Assembly: GCA_023653785.1 (NCBI GenBank)
Contig: JAMKCH010056510.1
Location: 1 to 64,000, forward strand
Reading direction: 5' to 3'
Source of the DNA: Ophioderma brevispina
Lineage: Eukaryota; Echinodermata; Ophiuroidea; Amphilepidida; Ophiodermatidae
DNA length: 64,000 nucleotides
Shown: piece by piece, positions 31,805-42,364 of the stretch
Layout: each line of letters opens with the position of its first letter
How positions within the stretch are numbered: position 1 is the first letter of the stretch
Program-made: the position numbers and the translations under genes
The notes under the pieces: generated by a model
What the model saw: only the letters and a program-made list of their open reading frames with translations
What the model was told of the DNA's origin: nothing
Database searches by the model: none

Positions 31805-32792
31805 TTTACAGAAATGTGGATATTTTTTCTTGTCAATTTGGGTTTGCAAGAAAATCAAAGTCCTAAAAATGCAAGGTTTAAAATATTTGAATATTAGTAA
31901 CCATGCTTGTCTTGTGTTATAAGAGAGCATGCCTTGAGAAATGCACAACTCTATTCTAAAGTTTTTATTTCAATTAGAGTCAGTATATTAATATGTGACA
32001 TGGCACAACAAACACTTTGAGCCAGTTTCAAGGCTACCTGGCTCCAGGCTTCATGGTGTTTGTTTTATCCACATGAGGGCAGCGAGTCGTCTTCTTAGCA
32101 TATCCACAAGTCATTGGTAATGGCTTGTGGTGGTGTCAGGATTTATTCAACTGAGTATGCTGATCTGGGGCAGCGAGTTAGTGGGTGAGACAAGCATGTT
32201 GGTCGGTATCACCTGGGTGGGGGGGATAGAGACATTTATACCAGGGCTATCTCACACTATGACACATACAAATGTATGATGGCCATTCTGAAGGGGTAGC
32301 TTGAGCGAGACAAGGAGTCACAAAATATTATACAGATGCCAAACTTGAAAAGTGGCCCAATTTTGTTGAAACCATTGAGTTCATGTGTCGCTATACTGTT
32401 AAGCCAAGCAAGGTCTACGGATCTGGTTAAGGTGTTCTAATGGGGTCCTGAGGCAAAGCCATGGAAGGGTCTGAGTGAGCAGCTGACTTGAAAGCTCATG
32501 GGCTTTAGGCTTTTTAATTGGGCCAAAAGGGTTCCCCCCTGCACTGAATATAGGGATATACGTAACATTACGTATTACGACTGGGTCTGAAAATAGGTGA
32601 GTAAATTGAAATGGCGACAGCATCTTGCTTCATTGCCTGTGGTTAAACATGAACAGTACAGACTATCTCTTGTGTAGAAATACACATCAAAACTGCATCA
32701 TGAGCCATGTGGAAAGTTTTGGAAACCTTTCCATGGAGTATTTACCATGGAATATTTTTTTTTAAACCCCAACAACAGCAAATTACACTCAC
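31805..32792. other. NOSIP intron sequence
   Basis: About 1 kb of non-coding sequence between two firm exons. Short open frames only. No repeat boundaries were recognised. Confidence 0.5.
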
Positions 32793-33007
32793 AGGTTTCT
32801 TAACAAGTGTGGGTTTTGCATTTGGCGTAAGTGAAGGAATCCAGAAGCTAGGCAGTTCTTTTGATGTTGATGGGCCAGCCTTATCACCATTACTGGTGCC
32901 TGGTTTATCTGCTGCTGAGGCAGTGCCATTGGACTCATCTAGTTTACGTTTTCTTGATGCACTGACATCTGAGAAGGGGTTGAGTGGTTTGCTGGTAATG
33001 CTTCTTT
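32793..33007 (-). CDS. NOSIP: NOSIP, exon with linker and LPSFWIPSLTP motif
   Basis: A 215 nt exon. The acceptor is TGTTGCAG, the donor AAACCT|GTGAGTG. After two bases completing a codon it encodes RSITSKPLNPFSDVSA, a low-complexity linker rich in S, K, D, G and A, then LPSFWIPSLTPNAKPTLVKK and P. S-(K/R)PLNPF and LPSFWIPSLTP-AK are hallmark NOSIP blocks either side of a variable linker. It joins in phase to 31,784 (KKP|GKTVY). Codon use and length are ordinary for the family. The preceding exon must supply one base of the first codon; the only candidate nearby, ending at 33,700, does so (ATE|RSITS) but is otherwise poorly supported. Confidence 0.96.
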
Positions 33008-33699
33008 CTGCAACATGAAACAAAATCAACAATCATCTTAATGAACTACAACATGATTTTTACCTTAAAATGTAGTTCACATATAACAAGTTTCCCACTT
33101 AAGATTTTTCTGAGTTTTTACAGGAGTAATAGCTCTTGCATGTCCCTACTCATATCAGTTGTCAAAATTATGTCATTACTGCTTGAAATTGTTAATAAAA
33201 CCAAGAGACAATTTGCATAGGGTCAAATATATATCAGAATGGCACAGACCTGAATGTGTGATCATGGTGTGGTTGACCACGTTTGGGGACCTTTTGTTAA
33301 TATCATCTAAACGAAACATTTCTCATGCTTAAAATTTATCTGGGATTATTTTTTTTTAATATGAGCTTTCTTCAGATAATAAAATCTTATTTTTGATGAG
33401 ATGAAGTCAGAGAATATATCAGTAGCTTCCCACATTGGATTGCTTCCAATGGAGATTTTTGTGCAGGTAGTTATGTGAATCGTTAGAGATGAAACATGGC
33501 TAAATTAACAGTACTGATCACAAACTTGCATTTTAAGAATGTTTCATCTCTAACGAATTACATGTCAACTGTACAAAAATTAGATGAAGTGGTGGGGGAC
33601 GAGGCTGTCATTTGGGCCCAACCTTTGAAAAAGGGGTCATTATATACTTGCTATTATAAGCCTGCTTTAATTCTAATGAACTCCAATTATAACTCTCAC
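33008..33699. other. NOSIP intron sequence
   Basis: Non-coding. ACATGGCTAAATTAACAGTA and nearby TTTCATCTCTAACGA/TCGTTAGAGATGAAAC (33,480-33,556) form a short inverted pair, GTTAGAGATGAAAC with GTTTCATCTCTAAC, about 45 bp apart, suggesting a small hairpin. Confidence 0.5.
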
Positions 33700-33742
33700 C
33701 TGTAGCCACAGGTTTCAACCTTTTTGATGTTTGGACTTCTCA
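33700..33742 (-). CDS. NOSIP: possible small NOSIP exon (weak)
   Basis: A coiled-coil part of NOSIP (usually about 20-30 residues before the SIVSKPLNPF block) is not accounted for between the exons at 35,097 and 33,007. In this gap the minus strand has a good donor, GCTACAG|GTGAGAG at 33,700. Reading back from it in the phase needed by the next exon gives VQTSKRLKPVAT and then E|RSITS at the join. An in-frame stop lies just upstream, and the acceptor is unclear. I offer this as a candidate only. Confidence 0.25.
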
Positions 33743-34504
33743 CTTGTTTTGTTGAGACGGCAGCAAAAGAACAAATTATACATTCGATCAATACATGTTC
33801 CCTAAGACAGGAAATCGGTATGGATAATTCTGCAAATATTTTGTTCAATGCTTCGTCTGATAATTAGTAAGCATGTTTATTTTTTGCATGTACATACTAC
33901 ATTGGACTAATTGTTCTACTTGGTAGTCTTATAAATAGTTATTGTAATGTTACAAATTTCTGTTAAATCGATTATTTGGAAAAGAATTTAGGATTTTTTA
34001 TATGATGCCTTAGACAGATATTTCATCCTGGTCCTTTCTGGCAATAAGGACCATAAGTTTTAAGAACCTAATTTTTAAAAAGATCACCACAAGGTGAACT
34101 AGATTCTTTTCACTGCATGATCAAGTGGCTTACATTTTTTCGCTTGGGTATTCGGTGACTTTTGTCAATTTACGCTTATGTAGAAAATGCAATATTGACA
34201 ACAATTCTAATTGTTGACTAATAATTAAATATTGTAAACACAATAGTAACACTTCAAAGTTTTACAAATTTGGAGGCCAACGAAAAACTCTAAAATCAAC
34301 TACTCGTACCAGCATCTAACAACAGTCATTGGACCATAGAAAATGGCATGGTTATGGCCTGCTAATCCCTATCAGCCTTTTTTTTAAGAAGGAACAAAAT
34401 AAACTAAAAAACATTTTACCCATTATTCTGGGAACTATGAAGGCAAATAACCTTCGTTCAACTGATATCACTTGTAGACAGATAATAATAATATAAAAAC
34501 AGTG

Positions 34505-34935
34505 CTTATAAAGCCGAGGTCTCAAAGCGCGATCCAAACAAAAACAAAGTACATCAACAAAAATAACTTAAATAACAAAACTACAAAATAAACCTGAAAC
34601 ATGTAAATTACATCAAAAGCATTTGAAAAGAGTGTCTTTAGAGTTGACTTAAATTGACCAACGTCCGGAACAATTTTTTAATGTGGAAAGGAAGTTTGTT
34701 TCGCAGAGATGTGGATAAAGCTTTGGAGAATGATCGATGACCATATGAAAGGTTGAAACAGATTAATACAGGTTCATGTGTGCAGAGACCGTAAATGACG
34801 AGATGGTTTGTATTCTGTATGAGTTCCCTGCACGATAAATGGTGCCACTCCCTGATACATTTGTACGTTTAAAACTAATAGCTTGTACTTAATGTGAAAC
34901 ACCATTGGCAGCCAATGCATTTTTTGAGAACTGGT
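34505..34935 (-). pseudogene. LINE RT C-terminal tail in NOSIP intron
   Basis: On the minus strand from 34,935 downwards: MHWLPMVFHIKYKLLVL, MYQGVAPFIVQ, EYKPSRHLRS and, after several stops, FKSTLKTLF and RPRLYKHCF. This is the familiar end of many CR1/L2-related reverse transcriptases (LHWLPV..RI.YKI, L.G.AP.YL, PSR.LRS, FKS.LKT.LF). It is a 5'-truncated, decayed insertion. Confidence 0.75.
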
Positions 34936-35096
34936 GTAATATGTTCACAAGAGCGAGTACGATTGGTTCTAATAATAAGGAAGGTCATCTTTCTTTGGCA
35001 ATGGTATGTAAAGTAATAAGGGTAATACCAAAAGTCATGATGAAGCATATCACTTTGGGGGGAATTGGACATTGATATGTCCATAAGGCCCCTTAC

Positions 35097-35213
35097 CTCA
35101 GCTGTTTGAGCTGTCTTCTTATATTCCCTTGAGCTTTTTCTCCATCTCCTCTCCTGCTTACGAGGAAGAACAATACCTCAAGGATGCCCGCCTTGCATAC
35201 AAAAACATCTTCT
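35097..35213 (-). pseudogene. NOSIP: NOSIP exon with U-box/coiled-coil region, frame-damaged
   Basis: The minus-strand segment has acceptor GTTACAG and donor GAG|GTAAGG. Across different frames it reads blocks expected of NOSIP after the first U-box half: D-F-Y/L-Y-ARRA and ILE (usual DGYLYE.EAILEYIL), then RKQE, EKKLK and EYKKTAQTAE (usual helix rich in K, E and Q). The blocks do not lie in one frame, so several small insertions separate them. One frame (TEDVFVCKAGILEV...) is open throughout in phase with the exon at 40,753, but it scrambles the conserved helix. Sequencing or assembly error, a decayed exon, or a diverged duplicate are all possible. Confidence 0.55.
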
Positions 35214-35689
35214 CTGTAACATATTCAAATAATTATTGTGTTCATATTAAACGAGAGCATCATGAGGCATGTAAACCCTTGCTTATGATACAGCAGGTAT
35301 CTACAGCCGGTCTCAAAACTTGTATAAGTGAAAAAGTGCCCTCGTGTCAATTACAAAATATAGTTGTGACATGATACTTAATCATCTTCAAAAGGCAAGT
35401 CCCTTATAGCTTTCAATCCCGTTTGTTTCTGTTCATTGTCTGTTGTAATCTCGAGACTTGTAGTAAACAACGCACGAGTATGCGTGGAAGGCCAACTTTT
35501 TTTGAACACTCCATGACTCATGACTGTATCTCTCCACAGGTACGTTAGACTGTGATATGTCATTTTCATTGATTTTCTATTAACATAAGCAGGTTAAGAA
35601 TCGTTTTGTAAAATGGAACACAAAACAGAATTTGCATTTGTAAAAGGAAACATTAGTCCTCTACCCCGGTTGTGTCACTTCCTATTCAA
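35214..35689. other. NOSIP intron sequence
   Basis: Nothing recognised beyond short chance frames. Confidence 0.4.
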
Positions 35690-36800
35690 GGCGTAAAACA
35701 ATGATCGTTCTCCAATTCCAAAAATACGGGTCCCTTTTTCGCGTAGTTTAATACTTCTCATGATTTTGATCCTCACACTCCTTTTTTACAGAAAACGGTT
35801 ACAAATTAAACCTTTAAAACACCAGAACTTTTTTTTTGCATTTCAAGTACACTTTTACAATCAACCCCTTTTTTGACATTTCAGAACACACACAAAAACA
35901 TTTTTCTTTTCAAAGATGAACTCTGTTTCCTTTTTACCGTCTAATCCCATTCTTTGAAGCCTAATATATGAGTAAAAACAATAACAGAAAAGTAACACTG
36001 AATTCCAATAACGAAAGTAACCTTTAATTTTCCCATTTCAAAATTATCAAATTCCATAAAAAAATACCTGTGGAACAATTCAGGATTAAGTCACTAATGC
36101 TTGCTGCATTGCGCACAACAATGCAACAAGCTCACAGTTACTCCTTATTATCATGACGGTTTCTTTATACAGCAAAATTTTCCATCAGAATAAAAGTCAA
36201 GGCACTTTCCAATATAAAAATACTCGGAGGACAGTCGCATACGCACACTTCATTGACCCTGGATCCACACAAATTCATCGCATCGCGGCAATTTTCGATA
36301 CAAACGTGTCCCTTGACTTTATGGTCAACACAACCTATTATCAAGAGTACCCCTGCTTGTCATGGTTCCACAGAACCGGCTGTCATTATGATATCGCTTG
36401 ATATCAGACCCATTGAATCAGCGGTCCTCTACATGGGGCACAGAGTTGGAGTAAAAAAAGACCTTGGGAAGCCCTGCTTACACGATGACATGAATGTAAA
36501 CAAACGGGGATTCGACTTGGAACTTCAGCGGACTTGTCCCAGGGACTGAGTTGTCGAATATTTTTGGGGCAAACATAACAAAAATTTAATACTGTATTAA
36601 AGTTAAGCGGAAAATGGTAGATTTCTAGGATTTCACATTTTCGGATTCACAAAACAAATACCCTTTTTCAAAATAGACAAAAAAGGAAAAAAGGGCCCTT
36701 TTTTTTACAAAATCGCGTACATTTTATGTTCGCGAGCATACTTTAAATACACCCGTTTTACTACGCGAAAAGGGAACGATCATGCGTACACATTGTCAAT
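35690..36800. mobile_element. ~1.1 kb inverted-repeat element in NOSIP intron
   Basis: CAATGATCGTTCTCC and GGTCCCTTTTTCGCGTAGTT on the left match the reverse complement of CTACGCGAAAAGGGAACGAT followed by CATGCG near 36,770-36,796. The left arm has an extra ~17 bases in the middle. The centre holds a 98-residue open frame (36,253-36,549) that I do not recognise. Ends and target duplication are not resolved. Confidence 0.5.
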
Positions 36801-37590
36801 ATTATTGACACCCTGTGTTCTCTACTCTTATGCAGGACATACAAAGTTGGGGTAACAAAAAAACATTCACCACAGTGTCATTACAACTTCTCCAAGATCC
36901 AAGTGAAAATCGAATGGTCGTAGAATTAATGTTTCTTATTTTATATGACTATACATATAGTGAAAAGACAATTGACTCTATATAGCTTTAGTCACTTGTC
37001 TATTTTGACCCATATTTTCATTGCCACATTAATAAGATACTAAGTTAAATAGTCTAAGGTCCTGATCATAGTTTTTTTTGTGATTTATTTATACAGTATC
37101 CCATTTGGTATAATTTATATGTTTCAAAAACAAATATGTTTTCTAACATTATACAAATGGGTTGAGAAGGTGAAGGCCCTACATACTTTTTCTGACTAAA
37201 GTATTGTTCAGCTATAACTCCCACACTAAGAGTCCTAAGAAATGAAAATGACTTGAAAATTTAAATAACTAACTGCTAGTTGAAAGTCTAAAAGTTGAAC
37301 CCAAGTATGATCAAGTCCCAGGGTCAAGTGACTATACTGAAAGTTTTACTCTGGGATGAGATATCCAGGACCACCCTAATTCCTTGGTAGGTTTCCTCTT
37401 CCAACCAATTAACAATTTTTTGCACTCTTTAATTTTTCTCATAGAATGTGGGGGAAAATTGATTGTAGTAAATGACTCAAAGCAGGATCTGATAATGAGG
37501 ACATATTCATTAAATAAACATTTTTAAGTTTAACATTATGGTTATTAAAAGCAAGGCCTACTTGAAATTTTAAATAGATTATGTTTAAAA
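36801..37590. other. NOSIP intron sequence, AT-rich
   Basis: No features recognised. Confidence 0.4.
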
Positions 37591-37591
37591 C

Positions 37592-37720
37592 ATTAGCGTG
37601 TTTCTATGAAGATCCGTATTTTACCGGTAAATCTCTTACCGGGCAGAGCAAGGGAAAGGTGGATAAGGGTCATTTCTATTGGACTCTGTTTACCGGTAAA
37701 TACTCCCGGGCTGCTTGTCG
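37592..37720. repeat. relative of the GTGTTTCTAT/TTACCGGTAAA element
   Basis: GCGTGTTTCTATGAAGATCC, TTTTACCGGTAAATC, TTTCTATTGG and TTTACCGGTAAATAC share words with the element at 38,119-38,292. Probably a rearranged or partial member of the same family. Confidence 0.45.
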
Positions 37721-38118
37721 ATCAACTAAAAAAAAGAAAAAAACATTAACTTTGCGGCAAAAAGGTCGTAACACTGAGGTCATGCAAAGCATTTTGGGTT
37801 GACTTTTTCAACACAAATATTGCGGGACCTGCGATAGTATAATTGCTGTCGATTTTGACTTATTAACACAGTCCAAATTCAGAAGCAAATGAGAGGTTAG
37901 ATGGGGTAAATGTTCATGAACGTCAGAGAAGGGTTGAACTGTACTGAGCGGTAACAATCTCGAGAGGCGATGTACGTAAGATTGAGGAGTCACCTCCGAA
38001 TGCTCTGGCCCTCATCTCTCTACTAAACGCGTCCACACGTAGTGCCTATCGTCGATCGTATCACGCGGTATAATCAATTTCCGTTTCCCGCCTGCAATAC
38101 GCAACTGTCGCGGAACGA

Positions 38119-38292
38119 GTGTGTTTCTATTGGCGTTTACCGGTAAGTGACATCCGCTATTTTCCTTCCTCGCGAAGGACTAGTTGGCCGGGTTGATTTA
38201 CGTAAATTTTGAGGGAGGTCGTTTCTTTGAGCACCTGTAATTCCCTTAATCCGTCTCTTTTTTTTTCCGGTAATGCCCCAATAGAAACACAC
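38119..38292. mobile_element. 174 bp MITE with GTGTGTTTCTATTGG ends
   Basis: The perfect 15 bp inverted ends are GTGTGTTTCTATTGG (38,119-38,133) and CCAATAGAAACACAC (38,278-38,292). The next bases are also similar (CGTTTACCGGTAAG against GGCATTACCGGAAA). No coding capacity. Confidence 0.8.
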
Positions 38293-38915
38293 CTATAGTT
38301 TGTTCAAATATTCCCTCGTCCAGAGGTGAGTGAGTGTGCCATGGCTGTTATAGGTCCAATGCCTAAAGTGCTAAAAAGGTGGTAGTCAAATCTTTCAATG
38401 CTAATTAGTGAAATGTTACATTGAAGACATTACCAGATCAAGGCGGCCCTTTACTTTGAGCATATAGTTGCACACTGTAACTCCTTTGCCTCAAGGTATG
38501 CCTTCGCCTCCACCAATAGAAAATGCACACAAGGCCGATGACTTTCAAGCTTAAATTTCTGGACTTTGAGTGTAAAAAACGGCTCCAAACGGACAAATTA
38601 ACACCCCGATTTTGGGAGATCGCTCTATACGTCCCTGACTACGGGCTCTCCACTACCACTTCCAAAATTCGTCACCAACGTAAGAAAATGTAGCCCCTGA
38701 TATACAAAAACACACACAAAATTGGGAAACATTCCTCGTGCGTAATAGCTATAACCCTGGTGCTAGCACAAGGGTTTTTAAAATATATATATTGATGGAA
38801 ATTTTTGTCCAAAAATATTGAGCCATACATAGCAACACAAATTTACACAAAATAATTTCTAGTGTACAGAGAGGATTTAGTATTGGGTTGGTGTTGGGTA
38901 TTAAGTGTTTTGACA
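38293..38915. other. NOSIP intron sequence
   Basis: No features recognised. Confidence 0.4.
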
Positions 38916-38917
38916 AG

Positions 38918-39114
38918 GAGAGCAAGGCCAACTGGTTAAGATATTCACCTCTGGTACTGAAGGTCCCCTTCCTTATTCATACCCCAGAAGGGCCACTTGC
39001 TAGGATTTAATCAGGAAGAAATTATGGATTTCTTGTTAAACCATGATGTGTGGTTTACAATCATGCTGCATGAATGAATCCATTTCAATTTGTATTAAAA
39101 AAAAAAAAAAAAAA
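38918..39114 (+). mobile_element. probable tRNA-derived SINE with poly(A) tail
   Basis: AAGGCCAACTGGTTAAGATA resembles a tRNA D-arm/A box (GGCTAACTGGTTAAGA). CTCTGGTACTGAAGGTCCCC follows, and a degenerate B box (TTATTCATACCCC) about 35 bases later. The unit ends in a run of 18 A (39,097-39,114). The poly(A) end and box order support a decayed SINE on the plus strand. Confidence 0.45.
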
Positions 39115-40752
39115 TCTGCAATTTCAAAACCATCTCATGTGTTGTTTATACATTGAAAAGGGACCATTTATTTTACATAATATGATGAAGATTGATAGAG
39201 GGTGATCAAAATACAGCTGAAAGCCCCACTTTGGACTCCATTAAAACAACTAATTTTTAGAATCAACTGCCACAACAAGCCATGGTATGCAATTTTGTAT
39301 TTTGGTATGTGACCACTACATAACACCAGGGGGCTCTGACATGTGCTGTTTTGCTGGTTCCAATCACGGGTTTCTTCCCCATTCCTAGAAACAGGGAATC
39401 AGAGCCTCATGCCACAGCGCACCAATCGGCAAGGAGGCTCACTCTGTAGCAAGAAAAGGCGGGGCTGACAATTTGCCAGCACCACCTTCTCAGAGAACGT
39501 TATTCACATCGTAAATCGAATGTCATCAGTATCAAATCCTCAGATTTAGAAGTGTTTTTATTACATAACATCAAAGCATGCAATAAGAATATAGTACGAC
39601 TCTACGATGAAATTAAAGAGCTACGAAATAGACGCCCTATTTTAAAAATGGCTGCGCCCATCATGAACGCGCGTTGGGAAACGGTTGCCCCGTCCATTTT
39701 TTAATCTATATTCCTTGCTAACTCCCAGTTATTCTTAGCCTATGTCAAGGGGATAAGGCCAAAAAAAATTTTTGATTGTCCTCATCCGACAGACTGACCC
39801 AACTCTAAAAGTGTCTTGGGAACAATCAAACAATTTTTTTTGGCCTAGAGGAAAGGCATATCAGAGAAGGGGAGTTGTTTGTAACATTAGGGTTGGAGGG
39901 AGAGATTGAAGATTTTTCCTTCTAAGGGTTCAACTTATAAGAAAACAACAATTGCAACAAAGAAAGAAACAAGATTTTTAAAGCTTATTTTTTACAGATC
40001 TCAAGCCTTAATTGGGCAAAACGCGTTTCTTTAAGTAAACAAATGGTTAGAAATATGCACCATGCAGTATTATTTCAGTCAGGAAAGGTATGTGATATGT
40101 GCGGATTTGTGATTTGATTGTATTTTTAGGCCAGTTTTTGTGGAAGGGGGCTTTGCAGCCAAGTTTCAATGTTTTGTTTTTTTTTTCTAAAAAGTCCAAA
40201 AGCATAGCACTATGTACAAGCAAATTGATTCTGATTCCCTCAGCAATGCATGGAAGCAGAGGGTGTTTGAACCAATCCCATAATGCATGACAATATTCTA
40301 TTCAAAACACATGTCAGACTATTAGGGATTAAAAGTGTTAAAGACGTTTAAGAAGACAAGACCTTTCATGATCATGCAATAAATATACCAAGTACTAATG
40401 CTTTGTGGGCTAAATGAGTGTAAAAGTCCGGATTTTTCATGTGCTATGTATAGGATTTTTGTGGGATCACATGACTTTATTGAGTGAAATTCCAAACTGG
40501 GTGCAATTGTGGGATTGACTCAATACAAAAACCCTCTGGTCATGGAAGTATCTAGACAACTTTAAAATTGGCTATCGTGAAAGGCCCATTTCTGGTGGAC
40601 AGTAATATGATATTGACCATCGTCTTTAATTATAATCATAGAAACAAGCAAAATAAATAACCCTGTAAAAATCTAACATCTCATTTTGGGAAAAAATGCA
40701 ACATTAACTTTTCATTTCTCAACAGCGAAATTAAACATATTTTCACTCTTAC
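39115..40752. other. NOSIP intron sequence
   Basis: About 1.6 kb without recognised genes or clear repeats. Confidence 0.4.
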
Positions 40753-40856
40753 GTGGAACAGGATTTCTGCCAGCGTTGAAGTGTACGGCAGCAACAGTCA
40801 AAGTCCTTTACAGAATCCTTGCTGAGACGCAATAGCCTTGGTGCCATATCCAAGTG
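40753..40856 (-). pseudogene. NOSIP: NOSIP exon with DFDCCC motif, conserved residues altered
   Basis: The minus-strand segment has acceptor ACCTGATACAG and donor CCAC|GTAAGA. It clearly contains LRLSKDSVKDFDCCC and TLQ, the conserved N-terminal block of NOSIP (RL.KD..KDFDCC.L.LQPC.DPV). The block just before, GYGTK (also conserved), lies in a different frame, one base out. The block just after should read PC.(D/N)PV but is RWQKSC in frame, with QNPV visible one base out. So two one-base shifts and two substitutions surround an intact core. The frame containing the core is open across the whole 104 nt. Confidence 0.65.
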
Positions 40857-42130
40857 CTGTATCAGGTAAGAATGGATAATGTTAATTTCTCTTATTTATC
40901 AAAAAATACTGCAATTAAACTTGCAAGATTCCCCCTTGCAGGGAGCAAGATAATGGGTGTCAAAGGTCATGACCTCTCACCTATTGTAGGCCATTTAAAA
41001 GCTTTAAAAGCTCATAACTTGTAAACTGAGCTACCTATGTGCATACAAACTGCTCAGTAGATGAGCTCTTTAAAATACACCTTTTCCCGAAAAAATGACA
41101 GAGCTCCGGCATCTGACAGCCCTATTCAAGGAACTGTCAGTAGGGAACTAAGTCCATAATAGAGTATTTTTTTTTAAAATAAAGTGCATGAAAAATGATA
41201 GAAACTTTCAAAGTTCTTACCTGAAAACAAACCACTATAACATACATTGTTTGTAGTCTCTACCCTTTTGCGCCTCTGCGTTGAATAGTAAACTAAAAAT
41301 ACCTTCAGAAGACCTTTAGCAACAGCGTTTAAATGGTTAAATCAAGATATTAATATGGGGTAAACCTTCCGAAGTCGGGAGAAAAACTATGTGGCAACCA
41401 TTTAACAGACTTTATAAATTGAAAAGCTTTCAAATCATGTTATTTTAATTTGTTTTGAAAAGTAATTGTCTCTTCCTTAACTTTATTTTTTCTTATTTTA
41501 CTTATTTTCTTATATTAATACAACTTTATTTTATTTTTAGTGACACAACCATTTCCATATTTTTTCCCAGAAACGTCCTATTTCGCTTCATTTTCCGAAT
41601 GGAATACGAATCCATATTAGTAGCAATGTGTGCATTAGTTTTCACTTTTAAGAGACATTAACTCTCCATACACCGACTAAGACAAATCAAACCAACTGGG
41701 CGGCTCTTTTGCATTTTGCGTTCAGTAATCGTTACAGCAACTGTAATAGCATCATAAGGGTTAACAATATATCTTTATAGTTCCATGCCCGTTGATTGTC
41801 TGCTCAAATGGAATTATATATATAATTCTTAGTTTTTGGTTTGCCATATAGTCATTTAATCAAAATAATCATCACAGTGCTGCAATATTCAAGGACTTTC
41901 AAAGACCATTTGTGAATTTCCAAGCTTTTCAAGGTCTGGAAAAGGAGTTTTAAATTCCAGGACTTGTCAAGACATACGAGCCACTGAACATGGTATAGAT
42001 ATTTGGAATTAGTTTGAATTACTATCGTAACCTGTTTTGCAATTCTTTTTTTTCCAATGATGACCTTGAACCATAGTTGGCTTGTATGCCTAAAACTAAA
42101 GTTCATAAGTTAGACAAACCAAAAAATAAA
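40857..42130. other. NOSIP putative first-intron sequence
   Basis: AT-rich. No gene recognised. An A run at 42,134-42,155 separates it from the LINE that follows. Confidence 0.4.
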
Positions 42131-42364
42131 ACATTAAAAAAAAAAAAAAAAAAAACATAAGTCCATAATTTAGCTCAATTGAATCAATTATTTTTTTTAT
42201 CCTGTACATCACAAAGGGGACCTCTTGGAGACTGATATGGTTGCCTCGCACTACAAAATTAGCAATCTATCCTAAAAATCATCTAAGCTATTTTCCCCCC
42301 TCTGTGCTAACACAGACATAAAGTTCCTGACTAAAGTTGCAAAATAAAATCTATTACTGTCTTA

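Noticed and set aside
32707..33018. 103-residue plus-strand open frame
   Set aside because: It is the antisense shadow of the firm NOSIP exon at 32,793-33,007.
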